DNA of 57,790 nucleotides, taken from assembly GCA_020650975.1 (NCBI GenBank), contig JAIPMN010000322.1, forward strand, positions 1-57,790, read 5' to 3'. Below the pieces are notes generated by a model, which did no database searches, was not told the origin of the DNA, and saw only the letters and a list, made by a program, of their open reading frames with translations. Positions 23,625 to 36,500 of this stretch are shown here, in pieces; positions within the stretch are counted from its first letter, which is position 1; each line of letters begins with the position of its first letter. The stretch comes from Apostichopus californicus (Eukaryota; Echinodermata; Holothuroidea; Aspidochirotida; Stichopodidae). The position numbers were made by a program, and so were the translations under genes.

Positions 23625-26132
23625 TTATTATTTTACTTTGGCATTAATTGTTGGTCACTGCAAATATGGAATTGCTATACGAAGCCTGTATCATGGATCA
23701 AGAAATTGGTGTGTGTTTGAGAGTGGGGGGTAGGGGGGCTTGGGGATGGAAGATTTTGCAATGTCTTGAAGGGTACTCATGAGGGGGAGGTAAGATAAAT
23801 TATTTAAAGGTCCTTAACTATGAATTTGCTATTTTCTGGAACATTTAAAAAGTTTTTTGTAAAACTTCAGCATGAACTTGTAAAGTATGCCTGCTCTCCA
23901 AACAGTCTGATCTATATTGTTGAAGAGGTCAGTATTTAAATCCAGGCTATGGTAGGAAATAAAATATAAAAGATATAAAAAGAGACAATTGTTTACTGTG
24001 TGACAACTAGGCTTGTGAGAAACATGCAGTTCAAACACTAAACATTTATGGAAAGGGTGTTCTACAAAAAGGAGTCAATTTGCTCAGGGCACCGAAATAT
24101 AAACACAGGGCCACTTAAATCCTATGCCCTAGCCCCGTAAATTTTGGGGAAACGTTGGTGCAATAAAAGTGATATTCCAGGTTTTTCTGCATACCTGCCA
24201 GCTATAACGCTTTGACAGCAAGTCTTGTGATTTAATGCATGAGTGATGTCAAGGTGGTTTTTTCCAAATCTTGTGCAAATTCTTAAAGCTTTAGAATGTT
24301 AAAATGAGTTTGATTTGAATTTAGAATATTTTGTAAAGTCTCCAGGCTTTGGGCACTAAGTTTATACTTGAAACCCTCAAGGTTTACATCTTTGGAGGGT
24401 TGGCAGATCTGTATTGCATATTTTGTACAGTTAGGTTGCTGATTTCATGTAGACTACTGTCCCAAGAATTTTCCGGGATTTCTTTTACTGGAATATGACC
24501 TTTGTACATTTCAAGTGTACCAGAACTTTTTCAAAAATTAGTTAAATGGCCATGAAAAATCTAAAGTTAAAGGAAATGTTTTGGATTCATTACAGAAGCC
24601 TGTAAGTATGGCCATATACCTTAAAATAGAACCACATAAACCACATAAAGAGAATTACTTTGAAACTGCTTTGGAGTATCTCATAGCTACATTCCGGTCA
24701 ACTCGTTATTTTTTAGAAAATGAATAGGGAAGATTTATATTGCCTTACCCCTTCCCCCATTCCTAGCTACGCTTCTGCTATTCATTCCCAAGGTCGGACA
24801 AGGAAAAAGCAACATGGCATGGGCTATATGTTGATCATGTTTAAAAGCAGGGTATAAAAGCAGAAATATTCAAAATTAGTATATAGAACAAGTAGAGATC
24901 ATCTGCCATGTGTAATAGTTTAAACTTCATTATATGTGAAATATTAATACTCCAAGGCCTGTTCATATGCAGAGTCTAATTAAGAATTCATAAGTGGCGG
25001 TTCCAATTCAAACATGGGACCTTCACCAACTTTGGCCATTTTTAGCACCTGTCCATTTAGAACTGTCACATGCCCGGTGGTGTGCCATACGAAGCTTTCG
25101 TCTAGCACTTTTATCGGCTAAAATGGTCAAAACATAGAAATACGTACAAAATGTCAGCTGACTTCACGGTTGTTGTGTAGTCTAGTTTGTAGTACTACTA
25201 TTAACAAGTCAGTAATCACCTCAATAATGTTGGATGCGTTCATGAAGTGTCAGTATCAAACACGCACAGACCGGCAAACAGCTGCAAAATGTTTGACAAG
25301 TTCGACTGAGAAAACGAGGGTATTAATGTATGTAATCCTGCCGAACATTGAGTAAGTATTGAAAAAATCTGTTGTTATCAGTTGCCGATCAAATGAGTAA
25401 TAGGGGTAGGTTAGGCCTAGTCTAACAATAATCGTATAGGGCTTTTGCTACTACATTAGCCTACATTGACGCACGCCCCTCTACATTAATTGTGTTATGT
25501 GCTACAACATGAAGATAATACATCAGCCTAAGTGGGTCAATAACATCAGTAAGTCACAGGAACGGTGTAATCATGTTTAAAGATAGCCATATCCTGTGAG
25601 TTTATTAAAGTTTTAACATCTTAGAATAAATTGCAAAGCCTAACAGTTGTTGGTCAGTTTTAAATATGCAAATACATGTCAGGCCTCAGTTACTGTTCAT
25701 GTGTTTTGGCTAATTAGTAATCATAACGAGGTAATAATTTACTGACCATGACTTGTTTAGTATCCCTATTAATTTTCAGCATAGTAAAATACTGATAGTT
25801 TCTGTTTCTTTTGTGTACAACATGCATTTGTTCACCAATTCATGCTGCAAAATTAAAACAATTTCTTCAGTAATTTTCAAAAATTTAACAACATGTAGTA
25901 TACACTTTATCTTTTCTAAAATATTAATTTCTCCCAAGGTTCTCACGTGATAAGAATAAGAAATTACAAGCCTGCAACTTTCAAAAACTGTAAAGTTTGA
26001 AGGGATTCTGTGTATGAAATTTTGGATGTAAGCCAGAATACTTGACCTGATGCAGAATGTAAACCAATTTAGATTTTGGAAAAATCTCTTTGATTTTCTG
26101 TGGTAAAACATTTTCAAGACGCATCTTACAAA

Positions 26133-29100
26133 ATGTCTGAAAAGACAACTGAAGGTGTTCCTGCCTTAAATGTTTATCAAGTTGCTGCCGATATCGGGAA
26201 AGACTTTGAAGGATTGATTGAGAAATTTGGAAGCGATGGTTTCCGGGATATAATGCCCAAAATTATTAAGAGTCTTGAACATTTAGAGGAATCAGTTAAA
26301 AATGCCGAAACACTTCGGGAAAATGTCTGCAACTTGGAAGAACAACTACACAGATTGGAGAAAGAATCTGAACAAAAGGAGAAAGAGAACATCCAGTTGA
26401 TTGAGGTTAGTGTAAAAACAGATGTTATTGTGATAATTTATTGTTTGATCAATGAATCTAGAGTAGCTAAAAAGGCTGGATTTTTACTCTCTTGGGACTC
26501 AAAACAGGCTGTTAAGCAACCTAGGCAGACATTGTACAGAATATAAATTGTAATTCAGATGCACAGTAAAGTAATAATTGTTGTGTATACATTCTGTTTT
26601 CATGTGTACATATTAACATCATAAAATATATATCATACATATTGTACATCGGAAAGGTATCATTCATTGCTGTGTACTGACGTATAATTGCTATATGTAC
26701 AGCAGTACTTATTAATTATGTGAAGATGGTTTTAATTTAAATCTACAGGGTCACAGTTTTCAAATAGGTTACTGTTCTCTCCCTCTTCCTCACCTTCCCC
26801 TACCAATCCCCCTCCCCTTTTCTTTGCTTTCCCAACTTATGTGCCATTTTCTCCCTCTTTCCATCCCCGCCCCTTCCTCCTTTCTTTGCCTTCTAAGTTT
26901 ATGTTCCCCTGATGTGGGGGGGGGGGTGGGGGGGAGGGGCTGAGCCTGGGTCCACCTGGTCCAAAGGTAAAATGTGATCTGGTAGTTAATAGCCATCCAT
27001 TAGAAAATATAGAGGCCATTCACGATATATGTTGTGCATCTTCTCAGTGATTTTAAGTAGCCATGTTGCCTTTCAAGAGTTCCATTTGATGGAGTTGTCG
27101 TGGTTTGAACTTGTAAATTCATAATATATAGAATTCATCTTTTGACTGTGAAAGACACATTCTGCAGTCCAGTTTAATCACACACAAACTTGATGAATAC
27201 GTATATACTCTGGCAACATTTAATTAACCCTTTCAGTGCCTACAGGGTTCCTATAATCTTATGATTTTGATGAAGTCTTTTAAGTATATACAAAGATCGA
27301 GCATTTAATTAAAGTTTAGCTTATCAAATATTGACATGATGGACACAAGCTTCTTTTGTAAACGTAACAAACGTCAGTTTGAGTTTGAGAGGGCCTACCT
27401 AGATCCTGGACATGTCTTTCACTTGAAATACATTTGTTTGACTTGCCCCCTAAGGCATGTTTGAAGACAGTGATCATTGTATAAATTTACCCAACAGGAG
27501 TTTAATTTTGTCTGGGGTGTGGATGAATAAAGAGGGCAGCCTTTACCTATCTGTTGCTCCCTTGATGTTTCAGTTGCCAAACCCAAATTGTACTATGGTA
27601 TCATAATTTCGAAGCCTTTTTGGGGGGTTTTTGCTTGACAGGAGGCAGAAGAAGCTGCAGAAAAGAAGAGAGAGGATGATTTATTTTGGATGAAACAACT
27701 CTCTGAGTTACAGAATGAAAACTCCCTTCTAAGGAACCAAATATCAGAGAAGGATGGCATTGCTGTCAAAGAGAGAGGTTAGTTGCTCTAAAATTTGTTG
27801 CTTTTTGCTTGATTTTTTTTGTCCGCTTTTCTCAGCAACTGCTTTTACAGTACATAGACTGTGTGCAGACTATGGATAAATGTTTACAGTCTTGTCAGGT
27901 AAGGGATGATTGGAAGAGGAGGGGGAGGGGGGTGGGGGGGGGTGGGGGATGAAATCTTTATCTTATTTGTAACATATTGGTAAGGGTATAATTAGAGGAA
28001 ATCTTCAATACATCAGTCAAACTTTCTTTCACTCAAAAGGACTGTTGGGTGAGGGATTCAAAAGTAAAACATTTTCCATTAAGCATGGCAGTATTGGCAA
28101 TAACACAAAGCTGTGTTTAGATGATACATTCCATACCTTTCGAGTTATTAAGAGGAGTATATTTGGAATTGAAGAAATTTGAACAGAAATTAAAACTAAA
28201 TCAATAACTTTTACATATGAACAATATTTATAGATCCTGAGTCGGTCGGAGAGAAATTCAATTAATTCACATTTGTCCTTGTCTGTTAAAAACGAAATTG
28301 AAACCGAAAGAATAGTTTGAGAACTGCTTTGACATTTCATTTTACGACTGACTGAACCTATGAACTCAGCACACTTTATATGTCGACAAACGATCTTCAG
28401 TCTCGTTCATTTCATTTCCTCACCAGTCCAAGAACAGGAAGCAGTGAAGGTTTTGATGATCATGAGACAAACCGTTGACAAACAACGTAATCAACTGAGA
28501 ACGTTGGAAAAGGATGCTACCCAAAAAGCTGCAGACATTGATGCTGTAAGGAAAATGAGAAATAACTATTGCTTTAAGTGAACATTTATGTAGCCATTGC
28601 CGTCTTTACAGCGTGTGTTTAAAGGTTGTGAAGACTCGCACAAAAAGAACGTGTAATGCCGGTAATCTGACCTAGTTTCGAATGAGGTGTAACAGAAGTG
28701 TTAGACACCACCATCGATCCCAGAAAATATGCACACACAGCTTGCTACCTTCGGTAATTAGACACTAGTGTATAGTCAGTACATACAGCTGCAGTCAATA
28801 CCCACAGCACAGTGTTCAAACGATACAGCGATGGACATCTCAGGTCCAGCTAAAGATAACAAGGTATCACGTTTCATTACTGTCTGCATTTTGTAGCGAC
28901 AAGCAGAAAACTTCACTTGCAAGCAATGGAAAAGTAACTTTTTCAGAGCACGGCACGCGATTTGGGGCGAGTCTTCAATGCCTTTAACATACATTGATAT
29001 ATCACCAAGAAAGAAAGAACTGACCAAAAGATATCTGTTTTATGTAGAATGCAGATGTCCCATGTATGTTGAGGTCAAGAAGCTTGTTATCGGTGGAGCT

Positions 29101-32100
29101 TCACCCTATACAAGACCTTTAATATGTGTAGATTCCGACGCAATCACCGACCACCGTCATTGATTGATTGGTTTATAATCCTACTGTATATCTAATCCCC
29201 CTGTATTGTATGCAATAATTAACTTTTTAATATTCAGCAGTCTGCTTCCATCAACATGGTTGGTGTAGGCTGGGTAGATTTAAGTCATCTCGTATCAGTT
29301 TTCTGCAGAGACGGAACTCCAAACCATATTGTGGCAGACTCACAGTTTCCAACATTGGAAAATAAACTCTGCTACACAGGGCCAGTTATCGGGCTATCGG
29401 CTAGTTAGCGTGTTGATCAGTGATCTTCACTGTGATTCCTTGTATGTTTATACAGAGAAGAATTCAATTCAGTTCAATTCAATTTATTTTATTAATCAAA
29501 TTCAGTGGTGCAGTACAAAATACCATGGTGGGAAATAGAGTTTATTAACCAAATTATTAATATAATTATAGAAAACATAGCATGTACGAGAATACAGTAA
29601 GGTTAATTTTGTCACTGAAACGATAGGAAACCAGAGAGAAAGGTTCAAAGAAACAGTTTGCGATGTTCCGGTTATTTAAATAAACCAACTATTGTAAACT
29701 GCCCTAGGGTAGTGCAATGTAAAGTAACAAAAAGGAATAAGCTTTTCAACAATTTTATATTCTCATAAATAATACTCTTGAGATGATAATGTCATCCACC
29801 ATTGTTTGAACATTAATTACCATTATAACTTTTAGGAAAATGTAGATTACTAACATACTACTTAGGAATATGTAAAAGAATGTGCTGTTTTAATTTGATT
29901 GTTTTCTATGTGAATAGTTGCAACAGCAGGTGGACAGACTCGCTAAACTCAATCAGAATCTCCATCAGAAGAACGAACTCATCCAGTCTCATGCTCAATC
30001 TCTGATGAAAGAAAAATCACAAATCATGACCGAGATGAAGGCCATGGAGAAGGAGAATCCTTCTCAAACTTTGACCTTTGACCCAAAGGAGGATCCTGCA
30101 GAAACTCAGACTCAGGTAAGAGACGAATTGCCGGCAATTTTGCTTTGCCATTTTTAAAATTTATAATTTATTTTGTTCTTGTCTTTGGTGTTTCTTTTTG
30201 CTTTCTGGCAGTGTTATGTTTATTCCAAGCGTGTTTAATGGCATAGAGAAATATTGTAGATGTCCAAAAAGAAAAAAAAAGGGGGGGAGGGGGGTTGCAG
30301 TTAACAAGCTAAAGATGGAAATTTATGTCACTTTACTTTTTATGCCAATATTTCAGGCTCCTAGCAATTAAAAAAATAAGAGAACAGAAAGAAAGAAAAT
30401 CTTTGTCAAAAATAAGTTGTTTTAGTTCATTTGATTTGTTAATAGTGATTATTAATTATAGGCATTGCTGCACTGTTCCTTTCTGTTGCTTAATGCATTT
30501 TCTCATACAACCATTGGAGGGTTTGGTGGAGGGAGAGAGAGAGAGGGAGGGGGGGTATGGGAGAGGCAGGCCGGGGGGGGGGGTACATTTCCATTGCTTC
30601 AAGTCCTAGTGTATGGGATTGTGATCTTCTGTTACAAGCAGTCTTGCTTTATATGCAATTAAATAATTGTCAATTATTATTATTTTTTCGGGTTAGGCCA
30701 ATAACCAACAATCCGTAGATGGTATGATCTTGATTGACCCCAAGGATCCCAATCGCCCAAGGTTCACCCTCCATGAGCTATACCACGTTCTGGTAGAACG
30801 AGACGAACTCAAGTTGAAACTCTTCCTGATGGAGGAAGACTTGAAGAGGTAAGTGGCATGAACCCAACTTTCTGTTGGTCTTCTAGCCTCAAATATGTTA
30901 GAGAGATAAGAAAAGTGGTCACCCATGCAAATCACTCTTAGCCTTGTATTTATTCCCTCTCTTATGCTTGACCCTCATTTCTAGATTCAGTTGTCTAATA
31001 TATTCTATCATCCGTTCCTTTTTTTTCCAACAGCGAACAAAAATCTAGTGACAAAGGAAAAGAGTCACCAGCAAGTGATGAGCAAAAATCAGAATCATCT
31101 ATTTCAAAATTGTGAGTATTGACTTGGGTCAAGCCTTTTATCAAAGTTATATCAATAACATATAAAAAAATGATATAAACGCCTAGAATATATGCAAGAC
31201 AAAAAAAAAATGCAGTTTGTAGCTTATGATGTGTACTGTAACAGCAGTAAGTTTGTACCAGTGTGCCAATGCTGTGGCTGTGTGTAAAATTAAAAAAACT
31301 CACTTTATGTTGCAACATTATAAAATCCTGGACATGTTAACAATATATTTTATTTTCGTTTTCATTTAGCCTAATACTTTGCAAATTTTGTACTAAGTGT
31401 GTAGGATTTCAATCTGTGGATATGCAATCTATGTCTACTATGTGTGGGAGCATTAACCTTTTTTTTTCAAGAACACCCCTTTTTCTATCTTTTCCTCTGT
31501 AGTTTTTCAAGTATATTCAAAAGTTCCAAGAAGAAAGCCAAACCTATCGTAAGAGAGACCAGCTCTGGCTCGTCAGAAAATAACTGGGAATTTCTTGAAA
31601 AGAAGGATGCTCCGGCAGCGGCCATCTTGGATGATGATTCGGAAGAATACGATCCCGAGAAATCTCTCGCCAAGTTTTTTGAGAAGGCGAACAACCCTAA
31701 AGACGATGAGCTGGAAATGAGAGAAATGGTTGAGGATCATTTCTCGAACGACGAAGAACTTTTATCTTCAGAAGAAGGAGAGGGTGTAAATGGGAAGGAT
31801 AAGGAGATGATACAGGGCAGCACAGCGAGGAGGAAACTGTTCCTAGAAGACGAAGGAACGGATGTAGATCATAGAGATGAAAATCATAACATGAACAATA
31901 ACCAGAGCAGAGAAGAGACGAACGGACAAGGAGTTTCAACAGAGGATGGACAGGAGAGGCAGCAGTCCTCGTCTTCTTCTTCTGAAGATCAGAGAGAGGA
32001 ATGTGGGGAAGAAGCATCGCTCCATTCGCAACAATCATCTCATGATTCTGAGACAAACGAAGGTGAAATAGAACGCTCCTGTGATGTAGTCGAGTTGTAA
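26133..32100 (+). CDS. RILPL1: RILP-like protein (RH1/RH2 domains), seven exons, complete
   Basis: Homologue of Rab-interacting lysosomal protein-like proteins, which bind phosphorylated Rab GTPases through RH2 and act in ciliary and lysosomal membrane transport. Exons: 26133-26405, 27642-27777, 28427-28545, 29918-30115, 30697-30848, 31034-31111, 31503-32100; all GT-AG, 1554 nt, 517 residues. RH1 is about residues 11-90 (VYQVAADIGKDFEGLIEKFG, then MPKIIKSLEHLE). A long coiled coil follows (RQTVDKQRNQLRTLEKD, LAKLNQNLHQKNELI). RH2 is about residues 256-292: DPKDPNRPRFTLHELYHVL, VERDELKLKLFLMEEDL. Next come a basic FSSIFKSSKKKAK patch like that of RILPL1, and an acidic Ser/Glu-rich tail from about 340 that makes it about 110 residues longer than human RILPL1 (403). 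The ATG at 26133 is the first in frame; the frame opens upstream only from a GTG. The RILPL1 versus RILPL2 name is by best recalled resemblance. Confidence 0.92.
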
Positions 32101-32160
32101 CGGTTTGCTAACAGTTTGCTAACGGTTTGCTAACAGTTTGCTAACGGTTTGCTAACAGTT
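32101..32160. repeat. 11-bp tandem repeat directly after the RILP-like stop codon
   Basis: The unit CRGTTTGCTAA repeats about 5.5 times with strict alternation of CGG and CAG versions (a 22-bp higher-order unit). It starts at the base after the TAA stop (32098-32100), so it lies in the 3' UTR. Every unit ends in TAA. Confidence 0.9.
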
Positions 32161-32673
32161 TTATTTTATTTTTATTTTGGTTTTCATACTTGTACAAAAA
32201 GTTCCTTTCCTTTTTACTCTGATTTCATAGCATACCAAAGTTTCTCGCATTGGCAGTATTAATAGATAGCACGGTTTGTATTCTGTAGTAATGTAGGAAT
32301 TACTGTTTAGTAATTTGTGAGAGGGTAACAGGTGTAATGGATAAATATGGGACTATCTATTCTTGTATGGTATGTTACTAGTATGCAGGGTTAGTTCTTT
32401 AAGCGGTGTTTCTGGGACAAGGGTATATCCAGTAGTGTGAGGTACGTGTTGTTCCTGTTTGCTCAATGGATGGAAGTCCTTGTTATAGGTCTTCTCAAAT
32501 ACTGGGTATTTTCTACTGCAGCATTTCTACCAGTATGAGGTATTTTGGGTATGCTATTTTTACTTTTCAAAAAGAACCATTTTGTTGTATTTACTCTTTT
32601 GTGTTTAAAATAGTTTACTTCATATTCCCAGGTCATAATCGATATTAATTTAGACACCCTCCTTACAAGCCTG

Positions 32674-32889
32674 AATAAACCGTTATTTAATTTCAAATAA
32701 ATGACAATTGCATGTTTCGTATTGGTCTGTAGGATTTAACGATGACAGTTTGAAACTGGTTTGCAATGTCTGTTTTGAAGAAAGTGCCTCATTTTGTATA
32801 AAACAAGAAATAATAATCTATGTTGTCTAAATGTAAAGCGAATAGAAAACTCATACCTCAGAGCCTCTAGAATAATTATAAGCAATAAA
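32674..32889 (+). terminator. Candidate polyadenylation signals of the RILP-like gene
   Basis: AATAAA occurs at 32674-32679, 32696-32701 and 32884-32889, giving a 3' UTR of about 600-800 bases. These are the first canonical hexamers after the stop codon. Which one is used cannot be seen here. Confidence 0.4.
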
Positions 32890-35113
32890 AATGTTTAAAA
32901 ACTGGACGGTACGTTAGTTAGGTAAAGCATTCTACATGTTTCCATCATAAACTTTCATGTTTTCGTAATGTTTTTGACTTTCAATTTGTACAAATGGTTA
33001 TTTTGAAATGTGACTTGGGACAAAAAATGTCTGAAAAAACTGGTATCATGTTCTATGTTGTATCAGTTCAAAGAAGGTGTACTTTGGTCAGTGGTTCATA
33101 TATTAAAGGAAAAATTAATTATTTAATTTGCAGTAGTTTATATGTGTTTTAATGTAAGAATTGTTGGAATTCAATTTTTGGGGGTATTTTATATTTTATA
33201 TTCAAACTGTACATTTTAATATTTCCTTTTGTGTTACTTGAGTATATGTGTTAGACATATGCATTTTATCATCTGCAATTTGTAAGGTGCTTTAAGAATC
33301 ATATATTATGAAGCATGGTTATTAATATTTGGTAAGTTATGCAAAAATGCAACATTTTGTACATTTTCAATCAGGATCGTACAATGTACTGTACGTTCTG
33401 AAATAAGTCACTTTTGTACCAATTTTTTTAAATTTGTTCTGAGGTTTCAATTTCTGAAACCTGCAGATGAAACACTTCATGTAGACAAAACGTTTCAGTC
33501 AAATATTATTGTAAACACCTTTGAGAGCCAGAGCAAAGCTATTTCTTGGTAGAAGTGAGGTCTCAAGCCATGACCCGGGGATAATGTCCCTAGGATGTCC
33601 CACCAACAGTACCAAGCAGACTTTAATTTAGTTCTGACTTGTACTCATATTTCACTTGCCTTTTCTCATTCTCTGTGATTTGTACTCATTCTGTGGGTGT
33701 GTTTGAAATCTAGTTGAGACAATTATGCAAATAGAGTAGTTTCTTGTAGTTTCTTCGGGTGGGGGGGGGGAAGTGGGCGGGGGAGCTGCCCCCCAGAGAT
33801 TTCCACTTCATGAAATGAATGTAGGGAACCGCCTGGAGAGTATGCACTATTTGAGTTAGTTTTCAGCGAAATTTTCACATCATTTCTTCTGATTTCATTA
33901 CTTGGTAGTGTACGACATCAAGATTCTAGGCAGGTGTTGTAGGAATGGCGTTATGCTTCTCCCCACTCCCACCCCCCCCCCAAGGGATTCTACCCAGACT
34001 ACAGCCATGTTGTACTCACTCACCCACAGATCTGTGTACATACTCTTACCAAACTGAATTCTACTTGTATCAAAACTGTTGTACTTGTACTACAGGTCTG
34101 GTGCCTAGTACATGTTAAACAAACTTCTTGTTACAATACTAGACAAACACCAAGGTCACTGGGATATATCATTTACCAGTTCATATTTCATTTGGTCTCA
34201 AAATGTCTTAGTAACAACAGGACCAGTAAATTTGTGTACCCGGTTAAACGTTGTTACTATACTATACATTGTGTCTAAAAAATGGTTTTAGATTTGTACA
34301 TTTCTGAAATATCTGGTCTTCTAACTTTGCTCCAGTCAAAACCTCTTTTATTCGATTCACTTTCTGAACGAGCCAATTTGTTAGATTCTAAAAAGTTTGT
34401 AAATAAGTACTTCCTTTTCCTCTAACATTGTGTTCATTCTTCATGTACTATATGTACACAGTACTGTTTTGTACATTATATTTGTTACATATATTTATAT
34501 TTTTGAAACCTCAGAACTCTATTTTCATGGTCATTAGTATTAATCCCAAATTTGGCAGGAATGTCACTTAATGGTCACCTGTGCTCAACTGTCACAAGCA
34601 TGTGACAAGCATGTGACAGCTTGTGACAGTAAAAGTACTTTGAAAACTTTGGGGCTAATACTGATTGACCTTTCAGACTCTTAAAGTGCACTCCAATGCC
34701 CGAAATCACCGTTTGAACTCGCAAATAATATGATCAATATTTATCTTGTGCCTGTACATAAATATTTAATACTATACTGTATAAATAGAAACTCAAAGAT
34801 GTGTAAGTATTAAATTTTAGGCTTTTCAGAATATATTTACTGTCTCAGAAACCAACCCTTAATTCAGCCAGATTGCAAAGAATTTTAGGATCAGTATAAT
34901 TAGTGTGCAGGACACTACTGTGCAAGCAGTGTGTGTTTGCAGTGTGAAGCCCAGAATGGAGATGCATTGATTGGCAGTGCAATCCAAGGTCCATATCTAG
35001 AACTATTCAGATCTCAAAATGATTTTTACTGATTGCAAATTGTAAAATTTCCATGAAGATGCTTCCTTTGCACGTAAAAATATACTTTCAGCAGTTAATT
35101 GGTTTCTTTATTT
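32890..35113. other. Non-coding stretch between convergent genes
   Basis: AT-rich, no coding signal. It contains G and C homopolymers (33761-33770, 33972-33981). A perfect 11-bp stem with a 19-nt loop lies at 34589-34629 (CTGTCACAAGC paired with GCTTGTGACAG). Confidence 0.45.
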
Positions 35114-35490
35114 GAGGAAAATAATGTTAGGTTATATGCAAATTAGGTTAGGCCTGTTGTCAAGCTACTGTAGTCATAGGTTAAGTCCATAGTTGTGATA
35201 CCAAATTACCAAGATACGCTTTTCCTCAGACGAAATGAGGTTTTGAGCTCAATGATTTTTCATGGTTAGAGAGAAATTGTTGCAAATACAGCAAAGTTAT
35301 GTGAGGAAAATAATGTTAGGTTATATGCAAATTAGGTTAGGCCTGTTGTCATGCTATTGTAGGCATAGGTAAAATCCTTAGTTGCCATACCAACTTACCA
35401 AGATTCACTTTTCTTCAGTCAAACTGAGTTTTTGAGCTCAATGTTTTACATGGCTAGAGAGAAATTATTGTTGCAAGTGCAGCAAATTTA
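35114..35490. repeat. Two-copy tandem duplication, 189-bp period
   Basis: Copies begin GAGGAAAATAATGTTAGG at 35114 and 35303 and are collinear through TTAGGTTAGGCCTGTTGTCA, CAAGATWCRCTTTTC and TTTTTGAGCTCAATG blocks, with roughly one difference in ten bases. No coding function is apparent. Confidence 0.85.
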
Positions 35491-35984
35491 TTGCAAGATT
35501 TAAAAATTCAAGAATAATTCCACATATTGATTAGATTTCAATGTTCCAAAAGACAATGTTTTCACATGAGGGAAGGAAAGTGCCTGAATTTAATAGACCC
35601 AACCAAAATATTACAATTATCAAATAATAAATATTTCTTCAGTGCAATAAATTTGTGATTTAAGCAATAGTAGTATTAAGTTAACATATTTAATAGCCTC
35701 AGTGAATAATTTTTAGCATGACACTAGTAAGACTCTTTCTTTGATTAGAAAGATTGTACACTTTTCATTTTTAATATACTTTTTATATTTTCTTTCTTTT
35801 GTCTAAAATGCTGATACTGGAAACATGACAGTTACTCTGAAAGAGAAAATGTACAGAAACTAGCAGCAAATCTTGGAATTTTCTCACTTCTTTTCAATGT
35901 CATCTCATCAAAAGTTACTCCCTTCCTAACACCCCCTCCCATCCCCTCCTCTCCCACCCACCAATCATACTCACTTACATTCAA

Positions 35985-36500
35985 GAGTAAACCAAAAACA
36001 ATAGGCTTCTTGTACTGAACATTTCACAACTACATACTAAATATGAGATTGTCCAAGCTCCCCTTCTTGAGATATCGTGTATACAAGGTTTTCACAATTT
36101 GACCACTGGTGAACCCAAATGACCTCCACCAAGAACTATAGGCTTCTTGTACTCAATGTGGTTCATGTAAATATTACATATGAGGTCTGCCCAAGCTTAT
36201 CTCCTTGAGATATTGTTTACAAGGTTTTCATAATTTGACCCCTGGTGACCCCAAATGACTTTTGACCTTTCACCAAAAACAAAAGGCTTCTTGTACTCAA
36301 AGTGGTACTTCTACACACTAAGTATGAAATCTGCCCAAGCTTCCCTTCTTGAGATACCGTGTTTACAAGATTTTCACAATTTGACCCATGGTGACCCCAA
36401 ATGACCTTTGACCTCCACAAAACACAATAGCCTACTTATACTCAATGTGGTACTGCTACACACCAAATATGAAATTGGTCCAACCTTCTCTTCTTCAATA
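35985..36500 (+). repeat. Four-copy tandem repeat, about 143-bp period, with DR1-like motifs
   Basis: Copies start near 35990, 36127, 36271 and 36416 with ACCAAAAACAATAGGCTTCTTG-like heads, followed by CTTGTACTCAATGTGGT, TGCCCAAGCTT..CTTGAGATA and TTTTCACAATTTGACC blocks, and end in CCCAAATGACCTTTGACCTCC. The junction contains TGACCTTTGACCT (36402-36414), a perfect direct repeat of the nuclear-receptor half-site with 1-bp spacing, and a variant at 36258-36270. A diverged single copy lies at 50319-50420. Confidence 0.85.

Larger units (their letters stand above)
21388..26132. other. Spacer and probable TMED2 3' UTR
   Basis: No coding exon recognised. AATAAA hexamers at 22386-22391 and 23275-23280 are candidate polyadenylation signals for TMED2. 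The stretch also holds a long imperfect hairpin (22028-22233), G-rich homopolymers (23075-23085, 23538-23554, 23606-23619) and an assembly gap. The 5' UTR of the RILP-like gene must lie somewhere before 26133. Confidence 0.5.

Noticed and set aside
26100-26132. Upstream extension of the RILP-like protein
   Set aside because: The extension begins with GTG, not ATG; the first in-frame ATG is at 26133 and gives a family-like N-terminus.
30072-30084. DR1-like TGACCTTTGACCC in RILP-like exon 4
   Set aside because: It lies in coding sequence (LTFDPKE) and is not part of the repeat family, so it is probably coincidence.
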